A stretch of 8,738 nucleotides of DNA from an uncultured Lachnospiraceae bacterium (GCA_910577675.1 CAJTOR010000031.1:1-8738), one strand, 5' to 3'. Shown: positions 1-5,273, numbered from the stretch's first letter. The notes: a model not told the origin generated them from the letters alone. A program made the numbers and translations.

Positions 1-85
1 CATTGGCTACACGCTGTTGCGCCTGTTCCAATGCCTGCAATGCTTTTTCTAAGTTTTTGCTTGTTTCATTCTTGCTCTCAATCAT
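1..85 (-). CDS. N-terminal fragment of a small Gln/Glu-rich helical protein, cut by window edge
   Basis: An ATG at 85 (minus strand) opens a frame running off the left edge after 28 codons. GAGG at 97-94 lies 8 nt upstream. The visible residues are polar and helix-forming (KNLEKALQALEQAQQRVAN), and read like the start of a coiled coil. Small proteins of this kind (for example DUF3847-type) often precede MobA/MobL relaxase genes on mobilizable elements of Firmicutes, and the hairpin-rich DNA upstream would suit such a setting. With only 28 residues this is a guess from composition, not a family assignment. A terminator-like hairpin lies only 45 nt upstream of the start codon, so expression may pass through an attenuator or begin between the two. 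Confidence 0.5.
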   Translation of the reverse strand, partial: MIESKNETSKNLEKALQALEQAQQRVAN

Positions 86-130
86 TTCTGATACCTCATT
101 CTTTCTGTGCTGTGTTGATAGGTTCTGAAA

Positions 131-172
131 ATAAAAAAGGTAGCGGATTGTCTGTTAAGATAATCGCTACCT
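131..172 (-). terminator. Intrinsic terminator-like hairpin, minus strand, in the leader of the left-edge ORF
   Basis: The arms 138-149 and 162-172 are complementary over 11 bp with one bulged G (AGGTAGCG-ATT type). Read on the minus strand the stem is followed directly by TTTTTTATTTT (137-131). This is the layout of a rho-independent terminator. It ends 45 nt before the ATG at 85, so it either closes an upstream minus-strand transcript or works as a leader attenuator. Confidence 0.65.
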
Positions 173-240
173 AAAGGTAAATTTCTCGTTACTTGTCGGG
201 AGTTTGAATTGCGGAATATTGTTGACGGGCATTTAGTTCA

Positions 241-266
241 TTTCATACGGTAATTACCACATGAAA
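241..266. repeat. 26-bp interrupted palindrome
   Basis: The outer arms TTTCAT (241-246) and ATGAAA (261-266) and the central perfect palindrome GGTAATTACC (249-258) share one centre, with 2 unpaired positions on each side. A symmetric structure of this size suits binding by a dimeric protein. It is followed directly by a hairpin terminator on the minus strand. Its function is unknown. Confidence 0.5.
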
Positions 267-298
267 AAAGACTATAACCGTTAGTGTCATAGCCTTTT
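264..298 (-). terminator. Intrinsic terminator-like hairpin, minus strand
   Basis: On the minus strand GGCTATGAC pairs with GTTATAGTC (9 bp including two G-U pairs) around a 7-nt loop, followed by TTTTTT (269-264) and preceded by AAAA. On the plus strand the G-U pairs become A-C mismatches, so the structure only works for minus-strand RNA. It lies upstream of a second minus-strand terminator at 131-172, so the left-edge ORF has two in series ahead of it. Confidence 0.55.
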
Positions 299-326
299 AA
301 GGATTGAGGAAATCCCTTTTTTATTT
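299..326 (+). terminator. Weak plus-strand terminator-like hairpin
   Basis: GGATT (301-305) and AATCC (311-315) form a 5-bp stem around a 5-nt loop, followed by C and TTTTTTATTT. The T-run is good but the stem is short, so termination may be inefficient. It could shield the aroF promoter from plus-strand readthrough from the left. Confidence 0.3.
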
Positions 327-404
327 GTGTTTGTTTGTCGCCCCTCCGCACTCTCCAACATACGTTTTTTCAACTTAGAAGAGGGGGCAGGACTTCTTTT
401 ATAG

Positions 405-425
405 TTTAAAGTGTTGCACTTTAAA
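405..425. promoter_or_regulatory. Perfect 9-bp inverted repeat just upstream of the aroF promoter
   Basis: Arms TTTAAAGTG (405-413) and CACTTTAAA (417-425) are exact reverse complements separated by TTG. The repeat ends 11 bp before the -35 box of the aroF promoter, a usual place for an operator or activator site. No T-run follows, so it is not a terminator. It could instead belong to a mobile-element end. No binding protein can be named. Confidence 0.45.
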
Positions 426-436
426 GCCATATAGTA

Positions 437-465
437 TTGACATTTGACGAAGTTTCTATTACAAT
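437..465 (+). promoter_or_regulatory. Sigma-A promoter of aroF-tyrA
   Basis: TTGACA (437-442) is the exact -35 consensus; a 17-bp spacer leads to TACAAT (460-465), one mismatch from the -10 consensus. Transcription would begin near 471-472 and leave a leader of about 40 nt, too short for a T-box or other tRNA-sensing leader. Any control is therefore likely at initiation (for example at the inverted repeat at 405-425) or through feedback on the enzymes. Confidence 0.8.
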
Positions 466-510
466 ATCCTACGATATAAAATAAAATTTATAAATAAATC
501 GGAGGATATT

Positions 511-1524
511 ATGATAATAGTAATGAAACCCGGGGCTTCCAAAAAAAATATCGAAAATGTGCTTGGAATCATCCGCACAAACGGACTTGAACCACATTTA
601 TCCGATGGCAAAGAGGTCACCATCATCGGCGTGGTGGGCGATAAAACCAGACTGATGAACCAAAACCTCGAGATTGCGGACGGTGTGGAACGCATTGTAT
701 CCGTCACGGAAAGTTATAAGCTGGCAAATAAAAAATTTCACCCTGAACAAACTGTGGTCAGGGTGGGCAATGCAAGCATTGGCGGGGATGAATTTACAAT
801 TATGTCCGGTCCTTGCGCTGTTGAGAGCGCAGAACAGGTTTTGCAAACTGCAAAAGCCATCAAAAAATCCGGCGCGCAGATACTTCGCGGGGGCGCGTAC
901 AAACCCCGCACTTCCCCTTATTCCTTCCAGGGTCTTGAGGAGGACGGGCTGCGCCTGATGAAGGAGGCGCGCGAGGCAACAGGGCTCTCTGTGGTCTGCG
1001 AGGTGACAAGCCTGGCCGCAATTGAAACCGCAGTAAAATATGTGGATATGCTACAGATCGGCGCGCGCAATATGCAGAATTTTTATCTGTTAAAAGAAGC
1101 CGGAAAAACAGGGCTCCCCGTCCTCTTAAAAAGAGGACTTTCGGCTACAATTGACGAGTGGCTGAACGCTGCGGAATACATTATGTCCGAGGGCAACCCA
1201 AATGTTGTGCTCTGCGAGCGCGGAATCCGCACCTTTGAAACGGCGACGCGAAACACTCTCGATATCAGTGCCGTCCCTGTAATCCGCGCTAAAAGCCATC
1301 TGCCGATTATTGTTGACCCAAGCCATGCCACCGGCGTGCGCGACTATGTTGCCCCGCTGGCAAAATGTGCAGTATCGGCGGGAGCTGATGGACTGATGAT
1401 TGAAACACATCCATGCCCGGAAAAAGCACTCTCGGACGGCCCGCAATCACTTACTTTCCCGCAGTTTGACGCACTCTGCAACGAGCTCCGCCCGTTTATT
1501 GCGCTCTCAGGGAAGAAATTTTAA
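511..1524 (+). CDS. aroF: 3-deoxy-7-phosphoheptulonate synthase (type I-beta, with N-terminal ferredoxin-like domain)
   Basis: This enzyme condenses phosphoenolpyruvate and erythrose 4-phosphate to DAHP, the first step of the shikimate pathway, in the cytoplasm. The protein has 337 residues, matching the Thermotoga maritima-type enzyme. Residues 1 to about 70 form the ferredoxin-like regulatory domain; the TIM barrel follows. Family motifs are GPCAVES (100-106), RGGAYKPRTSPYSFQG (126-141), IGARNMQN (183-190), KRG (207-209) and DPSHATG (269-275). The expected metal ligands Cys102, His272, Glu298 and Asp309 are all present and fall at the same numbers as in T. maritima. GGAGG at 501-505 lies 5 nt before the ATG. 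In the family the N-terminal domain mediates tyrosine/phenylalanine feedback inhibition, which suits the adjacent tyrA. The 27-nt gap to tyrA implies one operon. Confidence 0.96.
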   Translation: MIIVMKPGASKKNIENVLGIIRTNGLEPHLSDGKEVTIIGVVGDKTRLMNQNLEIADGVERIVSVTESYKLANKKFHPEQTVVRVGNASIGGDEFTIMSGPCAVESAEQVLQTAKAIKKSGAQILRGGAYKPRTSPYSFQGLEEDGLRLMKEAREATGLSVVCEVTSLAAIETAVKYVDMLQIGARNMQNFYLLKEAGKTGLPVLLKRGLSATIDEWLNAAEYIMSEGNPNVVLCERGIRTFETATRNTLDISAVPVIRAKSHLPIIVDPSHATGVRDYVAPLAKCAVSAGADGLMIETHPCPEKALSDGPQSLTFPQFDALCNELRPFIALSGKKF

Positions 1525-1551
1525 ACTCACAGGAAAACGGGGTAATTTTTC

Positions 1552-2661
1552 ATGAAAGAAATCAAATCCATCGGGTTTATAGGTTTTGGCTTGATTGGGG
1601 GTTCCATTGCCAGGCTCCTTCGCACTAAGGATAGCAGTCTTGACCTCTTCGCTTACGACTACCATAAAAATGCACCCGCCCCTGGGCTTGTGCTAGCCCG
1701 CTCGGAGGGAGTGCTAAGCCGCATCACGGGCGAACTTTCTTCTTTTTCGGAAGCGGATCTTGTGTTTTTGTGTGCCCCGGTTTCAAAGAATATAGAATAC
1801 CTAAGTGCACTCAAGGGGATTATCCGTGAGGACTGCATCCTTACAGATGTGGGAAGCGTCAAAGGAGATATTGCGCAGGCAGCGGATAATCTCGGACTTT
1901 CGCGCCAGTTTATTGGCGGGCATCCAATGGCTGGTTCCGAGCAGACCGGCTATGCCAATTCAAGTACCATGCTTCTTGAAAACGCCTACTATATCCTGAC
2001 CCCGACAAAATATACTCCGGATAAAGTGACGGAATATATGGTGCGGCTGGTTGAGGATTTCCACGCCATCCCGGTGGTACTTGATGCCGGAAAACATGAT
2101 GCCCTCACTGCCGCAGTCAGCCATCTCCCACATATTATTGCCGCCCAGCTCGTCAACCTTGTGCGCACCTCGGACGATGAAAAGGAACAGATGCGGATGC
2201 TTGCAGCGGGAGGCTTTAAGGACATCACGCGCATTGCCTCCTCCTCGCCCGCCATGTGGCAGGCAATCTGCATGTCAAATCCTGTAAGTATAAAAGAAAT
2301 ACTCGACCGCTATATCGCCTCGCTAAAGGAAGTTTCGGATGCGATCGCGCGCAGGGATGCCGATTATTTTTACCGTATTTTTGAGGAGGCAGGCACGTAC
2401 CGAGCCAGCATACCGAATGCTAAGGGTATGCTCAACCGCTTTTTTGAAATATTTATCGATATCAGCGACGAGGCTGGCGCAATCGCCACCATCGCAACCC
2501 TGCTTGGGGCGAACGGCATCAGCATTAAAAATATCGGCATTATCCACAACCGTGAATTTGAACAGGGTGTCCTGCGCATTGAATTCTACGAGGAGGATGC
2601 CCTGCTCAAAGGAAAGCGCCTACTGTCAGCGCATAATTATACTTTGTATGAGCGCGGATAG
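1552..2661 (+). CDS. tyrA: Prephenate dehydrogenase with C-terminal ACT domain
   Basis: TyrA oxidatively decarboxylates prephenate to 4-hydroxyphenylpyruvate, the committed step to tyrosine. In this 369-residue protein the Rossmann motif GFGLIGGS is at 11-18, followed by Asp36 at the end of the second strand, which favours NAD over NADP. DVGSVKG (99-105) and GGHPMAGSE (122-130) carry the conserved Ser and the catalytic His124; SHLPH (190-194) and Arg227 in GFKDITRI complete the prephenate site. Residues from about 299 to the end form an ACT domain (FIDISDEAGA...NGISIKNIGI), the usual site of tyrosine feedback. There is no fused chorismate mutase. The ATG at 1552 has a modest GGGG Shine-Dalgarno and follows aroF by 27 nt, so it is probably co-transcribed from the promoter at 437. 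It ends 8 bp from the convergent stop of the next gene. Confidence 0.95.
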   Translation: MKEIKSIGFIGFGLIGGSIARLLRTKDSSLDLFAYDYHKNAPAPGLVLARSEGVLSRITGELSSFSEADLVFLCAPVSKNIEYLSALKGIIREDCILTDVGSVKGDIAQAADNLGLSRQFIGGHPMAGSEQTGYANSSTMLLENAYYILTPTKYTPDKVTEYMVRLVEDFHAIPVVLDAGKHDALTAAVSHLPHIIAAQLVNLVRTSDDEKEQMRMLAAGGFKDITRIASSSPAMWQAICMSNPVSIKEILDRYIASLKEVSDAIARRDADYFYRIFEEAGTYRASIPNAKGMLNRFFEIFIDISDEAGAIATIATLLGANGISIKNIGIIHNREFEQGVLRIEFYEEDALLKGKRLLSAHNYTLYERG

Positions 2662-2675
2662 AAAATTTACTATCC
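2656..2675. repeat. Inverted repeat holding both convergent stop codons
   Basis: GGATAG (2656-2661) and CTATCC (2670-2675) are exact reverse complements around an 8-nt AT spacer. Each arm contains the TAG stop of one gene: tyrA on plus, the HTH-FlhA gene on minus. It could form a small bidirectional hairpin, but the 6-bp stem and lack of a T-run make it a weak terminator at best. Confidence 0.4.
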
Positions 2676-3614
2676 CATCAGCTCAGCCTTTAACTCTTCC
2701 AATACTTCCGGCGTATCAGATGTATGTTCTTCGAGAAAACTTATAATATAATCGAGGCGGTTGACCGGAACTTTCCCGGTCACCAGCGCCGCCACGGTTT
2801 TCTGGATTCTGGCAAGGCTCACGCGCTCCGGTACCACCCCTTCAGTTACAGCCGGATAACGCCTGTGTACATGTTCCACCATCTGGGCAATAATCTGGCG
2901 GTTTATGATTCTTCCATAATTTTCCAAAATTATCCTTTCAAGATGCCTTACAAGAATTTCCATACAGGAAAAATACTTTTTTCCATCGGATATGTCTGCC
3001 GCACCTTCTTCGGCTTCCTCCATTTTGCGCCACACGCCACTAATCCTATATACCGGTTCCCTATCGCTGATATCCCCCTCTTTTAAAATGGTTTCTTCCG
3101 GGTAAAAACACATTGGGTATTCCAGCCTGCCGCTGCCGACCACAGTTTCCCCGAACAAGCGGATTTCATATTGCTTATCCCCCAGTCCAACCTGATCCAT
3201 CAGCCGGATAACGGGTACAAGAATCCCATATTGCCTGGCAAGCTGCACACGCATACGATGTATGCTTTCATACTGTTTTTTTCCTTCCTCAATCAACATA
3301 TCAACCAGCGCACCCATACCAACACATATGGTCAGGCTTTCCCTGTGCAGGGCACGCCCGATCTCCCCGTCACGCTCCCGCTCACGCATATCCATGCGCT
3401 CTTCCTCTGCAAGCTCATACCCCAGAAGATAATCCGTTGTGCACCCAAGAACTGCCGCAATTGATTTTAAGGTCTGCACATCCGGCAGGCTCTGTCCGGT
3501 TTCGTATTTTGACACTGCCTGTGCTGTCACCCCAAGTTTATCCGCCAGGCGCTGCTGGGTCAGACCGCGCCCCTGCCGCAGCATTGCAAAACGTTCCGCA
3601 AATTCATTATCCAT
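2670..3614 (-). CDS. HTH (XRE/Cro-C1) regulator fused to a shortened FlhA cytoplasmic domain (FHIPEP)
   Basis: A 314-residue soluble protein with two modules. Residues 4-64 form a Cro/C1-type helix-turn-helix (RGLTQQRLADKLGVTAQAVS at 16-35, then YETGQSLPD and DYLLG). After an acidic/basic linker (66-90), residues 91-314 align with the C-terminal cytoplasmic domain of the flagellar export gate protein FlhA: MGALVDML (100-107; FlhA has GYGLIPL), MRVQLARQYGILVPVIRLMD (121-140), KQYEIRLFG, a short D2-like part with SGVW, NRQIIAQMVEHVHRRYP (238-253), and VSLARIQKTVAALVTGKVPV (265-284). The FlhA membrane helices and final subdomain D4 are absent, so it cannot be an export gate. The chosen ATG has GGAGG 4 nt upstream (3623-3619) and gives a normal HTH start. 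An in-frame ATG at 3701, with GGGGAG 5 nt upstream, would add 29 residues. It probably binds the repeats at 3757-3828. DNA binding is well supported; what the FlhA part senses is inferred. Confidence 0.88.
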   Translation of the reverse strand: MDNEFAERFAMLRQGRGLTQQRLADKLGVTAQAVSKYETGQSLPDVQTLKSIAAVLGCTTDYLLGYELAEEERMDMRERERDGEIGRALHRESLTICVGMGALVDMLIEEGKKQYESIHRMRVQLARQYGILVPVIRLMDQVGLGDKQYEIRLFGETVVGSGRLEYPMCFYPEETILKEGDISDREPVYRISGVWRKMEEAEEGAADISDGKKYFSCMEILVRHLERIILENYGRIINRQIIAQMVEHVHRRYPAVTEGVVPERVSLARIQKTVAALVTGKVPVNRLDYIISFLEEHTSDTPEVLEELKAELMG

Positions 3615-3730
3615 AATTCCTCCATCTGCCTTTTGGCTACAAACATATTTTGTTGGTTTAAATACAGTTACTCTTGGCTGCGCAGCCTGGAAGAAACCCA
3701 TGAATACTCCCCTGTTCTTCTTCCATCTTT

Positions 3731-3759
3731 ATCTTACCCCAACACACGCAAAAAAACAA
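3731..3759 (-). promoter_or_regulatory. Probable sigma-A promoter of the HTH-FlhA regulator
   Basis: On the minus strand TTGTTT (3759-3754) and TAAGAT (3736-3731) are 17 bp apart, each with two mismatches to consensus. Transcription would start near 3723, upstream of both candidate start codons (3701 and 3614). The -35 box abuts the first operator-like repeat (3761-3769), so protein bound there would compete with RNA polymerase. Other AT-rich -10-like sequences around 3771-3785 are possible. Confidence 0.5.
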
Positions 3760-3828
3760 CCAACTGTTGATATATCATATTTACAACTAACAGTTGTTAT
3801 TAGCAAGCAGTTGTTATTAACTGTTGAT
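3757..3828. promoter_or_regulatory. Cluster of AACTGTTG/CAACAGTT operator-like repeats
   Basis: About 70 bp holds several copies of one core. CAACTGTTG at 3761-3769 is palindromic apart from its central base. ACAACT/AGTTGT form a perfect 6-3-6 inverted repeat (3783-3797). CAGTTGTTATTA occurs twice, 17 bp apart (3791-3802 and 3808-3819). AACTGTTGAT occurs twice, 57 bp apart (3762-3771 and 3819-3828). Such arrays just upstream of an HTH-XRE gene are typical autoregulatory operators. The likely ligand is the regulator starting at 3614. Confidence 0.7.
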
Positions 3829-4030
3829 TGTTTAAATCAGATTAGTCAAAGGAGATCATATCCCTTTGCACGGCAAACACATGAATCAATAAACCATAAA
3901 CAAGGTGTTACAAAAACGTAAAATCGGGACAAATTTTTGTTGAAATTTCTAAAACACCATGAATAAACATCCGATTTTGAAAAGTCTTCCCGCATACTTA
4001 TTCGTTATGCTAACAGAATCTTGATAGATT
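3829..4030. other. Intergenic region without a recognisable gene
   Basis: About 200 bp of AT-rich DNA between the operator cluster and the terminator of the FliD-like gene. I find no ORF with a ribosome binding site and good codon content. Two short inverted repeats interleave (GGTGTT 3904-3909 with AACACC 3953-3958; AAAATCGG 3920-3927 with CCGATTTT 3971-3978); the spacing is too long to claim an RNA structure. Confidence 0.5.
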
Positions 4031-4080
4031 AAAAAAACAAAGAACTACACCCCGACTGGAATCGGGGTGTAGTTCTTTGT
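4031..4080 (-). terminator. Strong intrinsic terminator of the FliD-like gene
   Basis: Arms 4037-4055 and 4062-4080 are perfectly complementary over 19 bp around a 6-nt loop, with a GC-rich core (CACCCCGA/TCGGGGTG). On the minus strand the stem runs into TTTTTTT (4037-4031). It lies 63 bp past the stop of the FliD-like gene and should isolate it from the HTH-FlhA gene downstream. There is no T-run on the plus strand. Confidence 0.9.
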
Positions 4081-4143
4081 TGGAGTTGAAATTATTTACA
4101 AAAAAAGACAGTAAGCTATATAATTATACATGGATGGGATTAT

Positions 4144-4920
4144 TTAAAAGAACCCATCATAAATCCCACCCGTCGCAAATGAACTGTAGTTCCCGGTGCG
4201 ATTGTAATTTGACTTGTTAGAAGTGGCAGTCTTTGCAAGCTGTTCCGTCATCGATGCCATATCCGATGCCTTGCGCTCAATATTTGAGGCGTAGGAACCG
4301 CTTCCTTGGAAGAGCGTCTTTAATGTGGAAACATTTGCAGTCTTTAATTTCTCCTCGTCAACTTCGAGTTTATTGTCCTTGCCGATCGTGATGCCGACAC
4401 GCGCTAACATATTCTTGTTGGAAGCTGTTTCGCTGACCATGGAAGCCGCCTTTTTCTGGACAATCGAACTCCCCTGTTCATATGCGGACTTAATCGCGCT
4501 GTTGTAAGCCTTCACAAAAGATTTCACGGCGCTACTAATCTTGTCGCGGTCGTAGTCCACAACAACCTTCTCCTCACCGTTCTCGTCAGTCGTTTTCTGC
4601 TCAACCTGCTCAAAAAGCTTTGAGTTGGAACGAATCGAAGAAGCTGCTGATTTCAGGGTCGAAGCATCCGACTGTGCGTCCTTATACTGCTTTACTTCCT
4701 CCGAATCCGCCTGGCTCTTCTTCAGGGCGTTCTCGCGTCTTATGGCTCCGGCCGTCTTCTTTGCGCCGTCATCCTGCTTAGCATAATATGCTTTTAACAG
4801 CTTGCCATAACTGCCGTTGCGGATCGCCATATAATCTCCCAGCATATTTGACATACCGGATGAATTTGAGGAAAAACCTGAAAATAACGAATTATTATAA
4901 TTAAATAAATTCAATGACAT
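4144..4920 (-). CDS. Short FliD-like (flagellar cap C-terminal domain) protein, probably exported
   Basis: This 258-residue protein has no cysteine or tryptophan and is rich in Ser, Asn, Lys and Ala, as flagellar axial proteins are. The N-terminus is low-complexity and Ser/Asn-rich (1-25), followed by LGDYMAIRNGSYGKLLKAYY (27-46). Residues 125-205 resemble the C-terminal half of FliD: KSFVKAYNSAI (133-143), LARVGITIGKDNKLEVDEEKL (172-192) and LKTLF (200-204). The tail is low-complexity and ends in Phe-Phe. At about half the usual FliD length, with no FliD N-terminal domain, it is not the normal cap and may be a small secreted paralogue or accessory protein. There is no Sec signal peptide; export through the flagellar apparatus is inferred. 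AAGGAGGG (4934-4927) lies 6 nt before the ATG, a sigma-D-type promoter is upstream and a strong terminator downstream, so it is a single-gene unit. Confidence 0.72.
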   Translation of the reverse strand: MSLNLFNYNNSLFSGFSSNSSGMSNMLGDYMAIRNGSYGKLLKAYYAKQDDGAKKTAGAIRRENALKKSQADSEEVKQYKDAQSDASTLKSAASSIRSNSKLFEQVEQKTTDENGEEKVVVDYDRDKISSAVKSFVKAYNSAIKSAYEQGSSIVQKKAASMVSETASNKNMLARVGITIGKDNKLEVDEEKLKTANVSTLKTLFQGSGSYASNIERKASDMASMTEQLAKTATSNKSNYNRTGNYSSFATGGIYDGFF

Positions 4921-5012
4921 ATGTATCCCTCCTTATATAAATCAAATCTGCCGCATCCTGCGGTACCAAAATTCTGTCACATCCATGCTGCATCTTTACT
5001 TTCCTGCTATAT

Positions 5013-5039
5013 ATATCGGCTTAAATTACATTTAGTATA
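5013..5039 (-). promoter_or_regulatory. Sigma-D/sigma-28-type flagellar promoter of the FliD-like gene
   Basis: On the minus strand GCCGATAT (5020-5013) matches the Bacillus sigma-D -10 element (GCCGATAT; GCCGATAA in enterics) exactly. With the standard 15-bp spacer the -35 is TATA (5039-5036), three of four bases of TAAA. Transcription would start near 5005, leaving a leader of about 85 nt. Sigma-D drives late flagellar, motility and autolysin genes, which fits a FliD-like product. Confidence 0.72.
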
Positions 5040-5167
5040 ACCCTATTATGATATTTTTTCAAGTATTTTTTCAAAAATATTCTAATATTGGTAAAACATT
5101 ATTCCCGGAAGGTTAATTTCGGTATTAATTATTCTGTCCGCAGCAAAATCAAACTCCATTCATATAC

Positions 5168-5196
5168 TTGACTTTCAAATCCATATTCCCTATACT
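5168..5196 (+). promoter_or_regulatory. Sigma-A promoter of the SGNH esterase gene
   Basis: TTGACT (5168-5173), a 17-bp spacer and TATACT (5191-5196), each one mismatch from consensus. Initiation near 5203 leaves a leader of about 70 nt. A second TATAAT at 5207-5212 has no -35 at the right distance. Confidence 0.7.
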
Positions 5197-5273
5197 TTAT
5201 GTTGTGTATAATGGTTTGGTTCCCCTTCTGCTGCCAACCGTTTCCCTACATAATATAATTTTTGGAGGTTTTT

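Larger units (their letters stand above)
173..436. other. Non-coding, inverted-repeat-rich stretch upstream of aroF
   Basis: I see no convincing gene here on either strand. It is AT-rich and holds a 26-bp dyad (241-266), a minus-strand terminator-like hairpin (264-298), a weaker plus-strand one (299-326), a GCCCCTC / GAGGGGGC pair of arms about 34 nt apart (around 341-388), and a perfect 9-bp inverted repeat (405-425). This density of dyads beside a possible mobilization ORF is what an oriT, a recombinase site or an element end would look like, but no known end sequence could be identified by eye. Confidence 0.5.
4921..5273. other. Divergent intergenic region between the FliD-like gene and the esterase gene
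   Basis: No gene is visible in these 353 bp. They hold the sigma-D-type promoter (5013-5039, minus), a 5-3-5 hairpin CCGCA/TGCGG in the FliD-like leader (4951-4963), an 11-bp direct repeat TATTTTTTCAA at 5052-5062 and 5064-5074, and the sigma-A promoter of the esterase gene (5168-5196, plus). About 130 bp separate the two promoters. Confidence 0.6.

Noticed and set aside
261..284. Seven-codon frame MKKDYNR as a possible leader peptide
   Set aside because: No ribosome binding site, and the sequence is explained by the 26-bp dyad and the terminator stem.
466..510. T-box or aromatic amino acid riboswitch ahead of aroF
   Set aside because: The predicted leader is only about 40 nt, AT-rich and without stem structure or a T-box motif.
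2724..3086. 120-codon plus-strand open frame
   Set aside because: Antisense to the well-supported FlhA-like domain and without a ribosome binding site.
3439..3921. 160-codon plus-strand open frame across the regulator start and operator region
   Set aside because: It lies antisense to the HTH coding region and then runs through the operator repeats; its composition is not protein-like and it lacks a ribosome binding site.
3904..3978. Interleaved inverted repeats that could form a pseudoknot
   Set aside because: Arms are only 6 and 8 bp with spacers over 40 nt in AT-rich DNA, which is expected by chance.
5262..5273. TTG start adding four residues to the esterase
   Set aside because: It would overlap the GGAGG ribosome binding site (5264-5268), which is correctly placed for the ATG at 5274.
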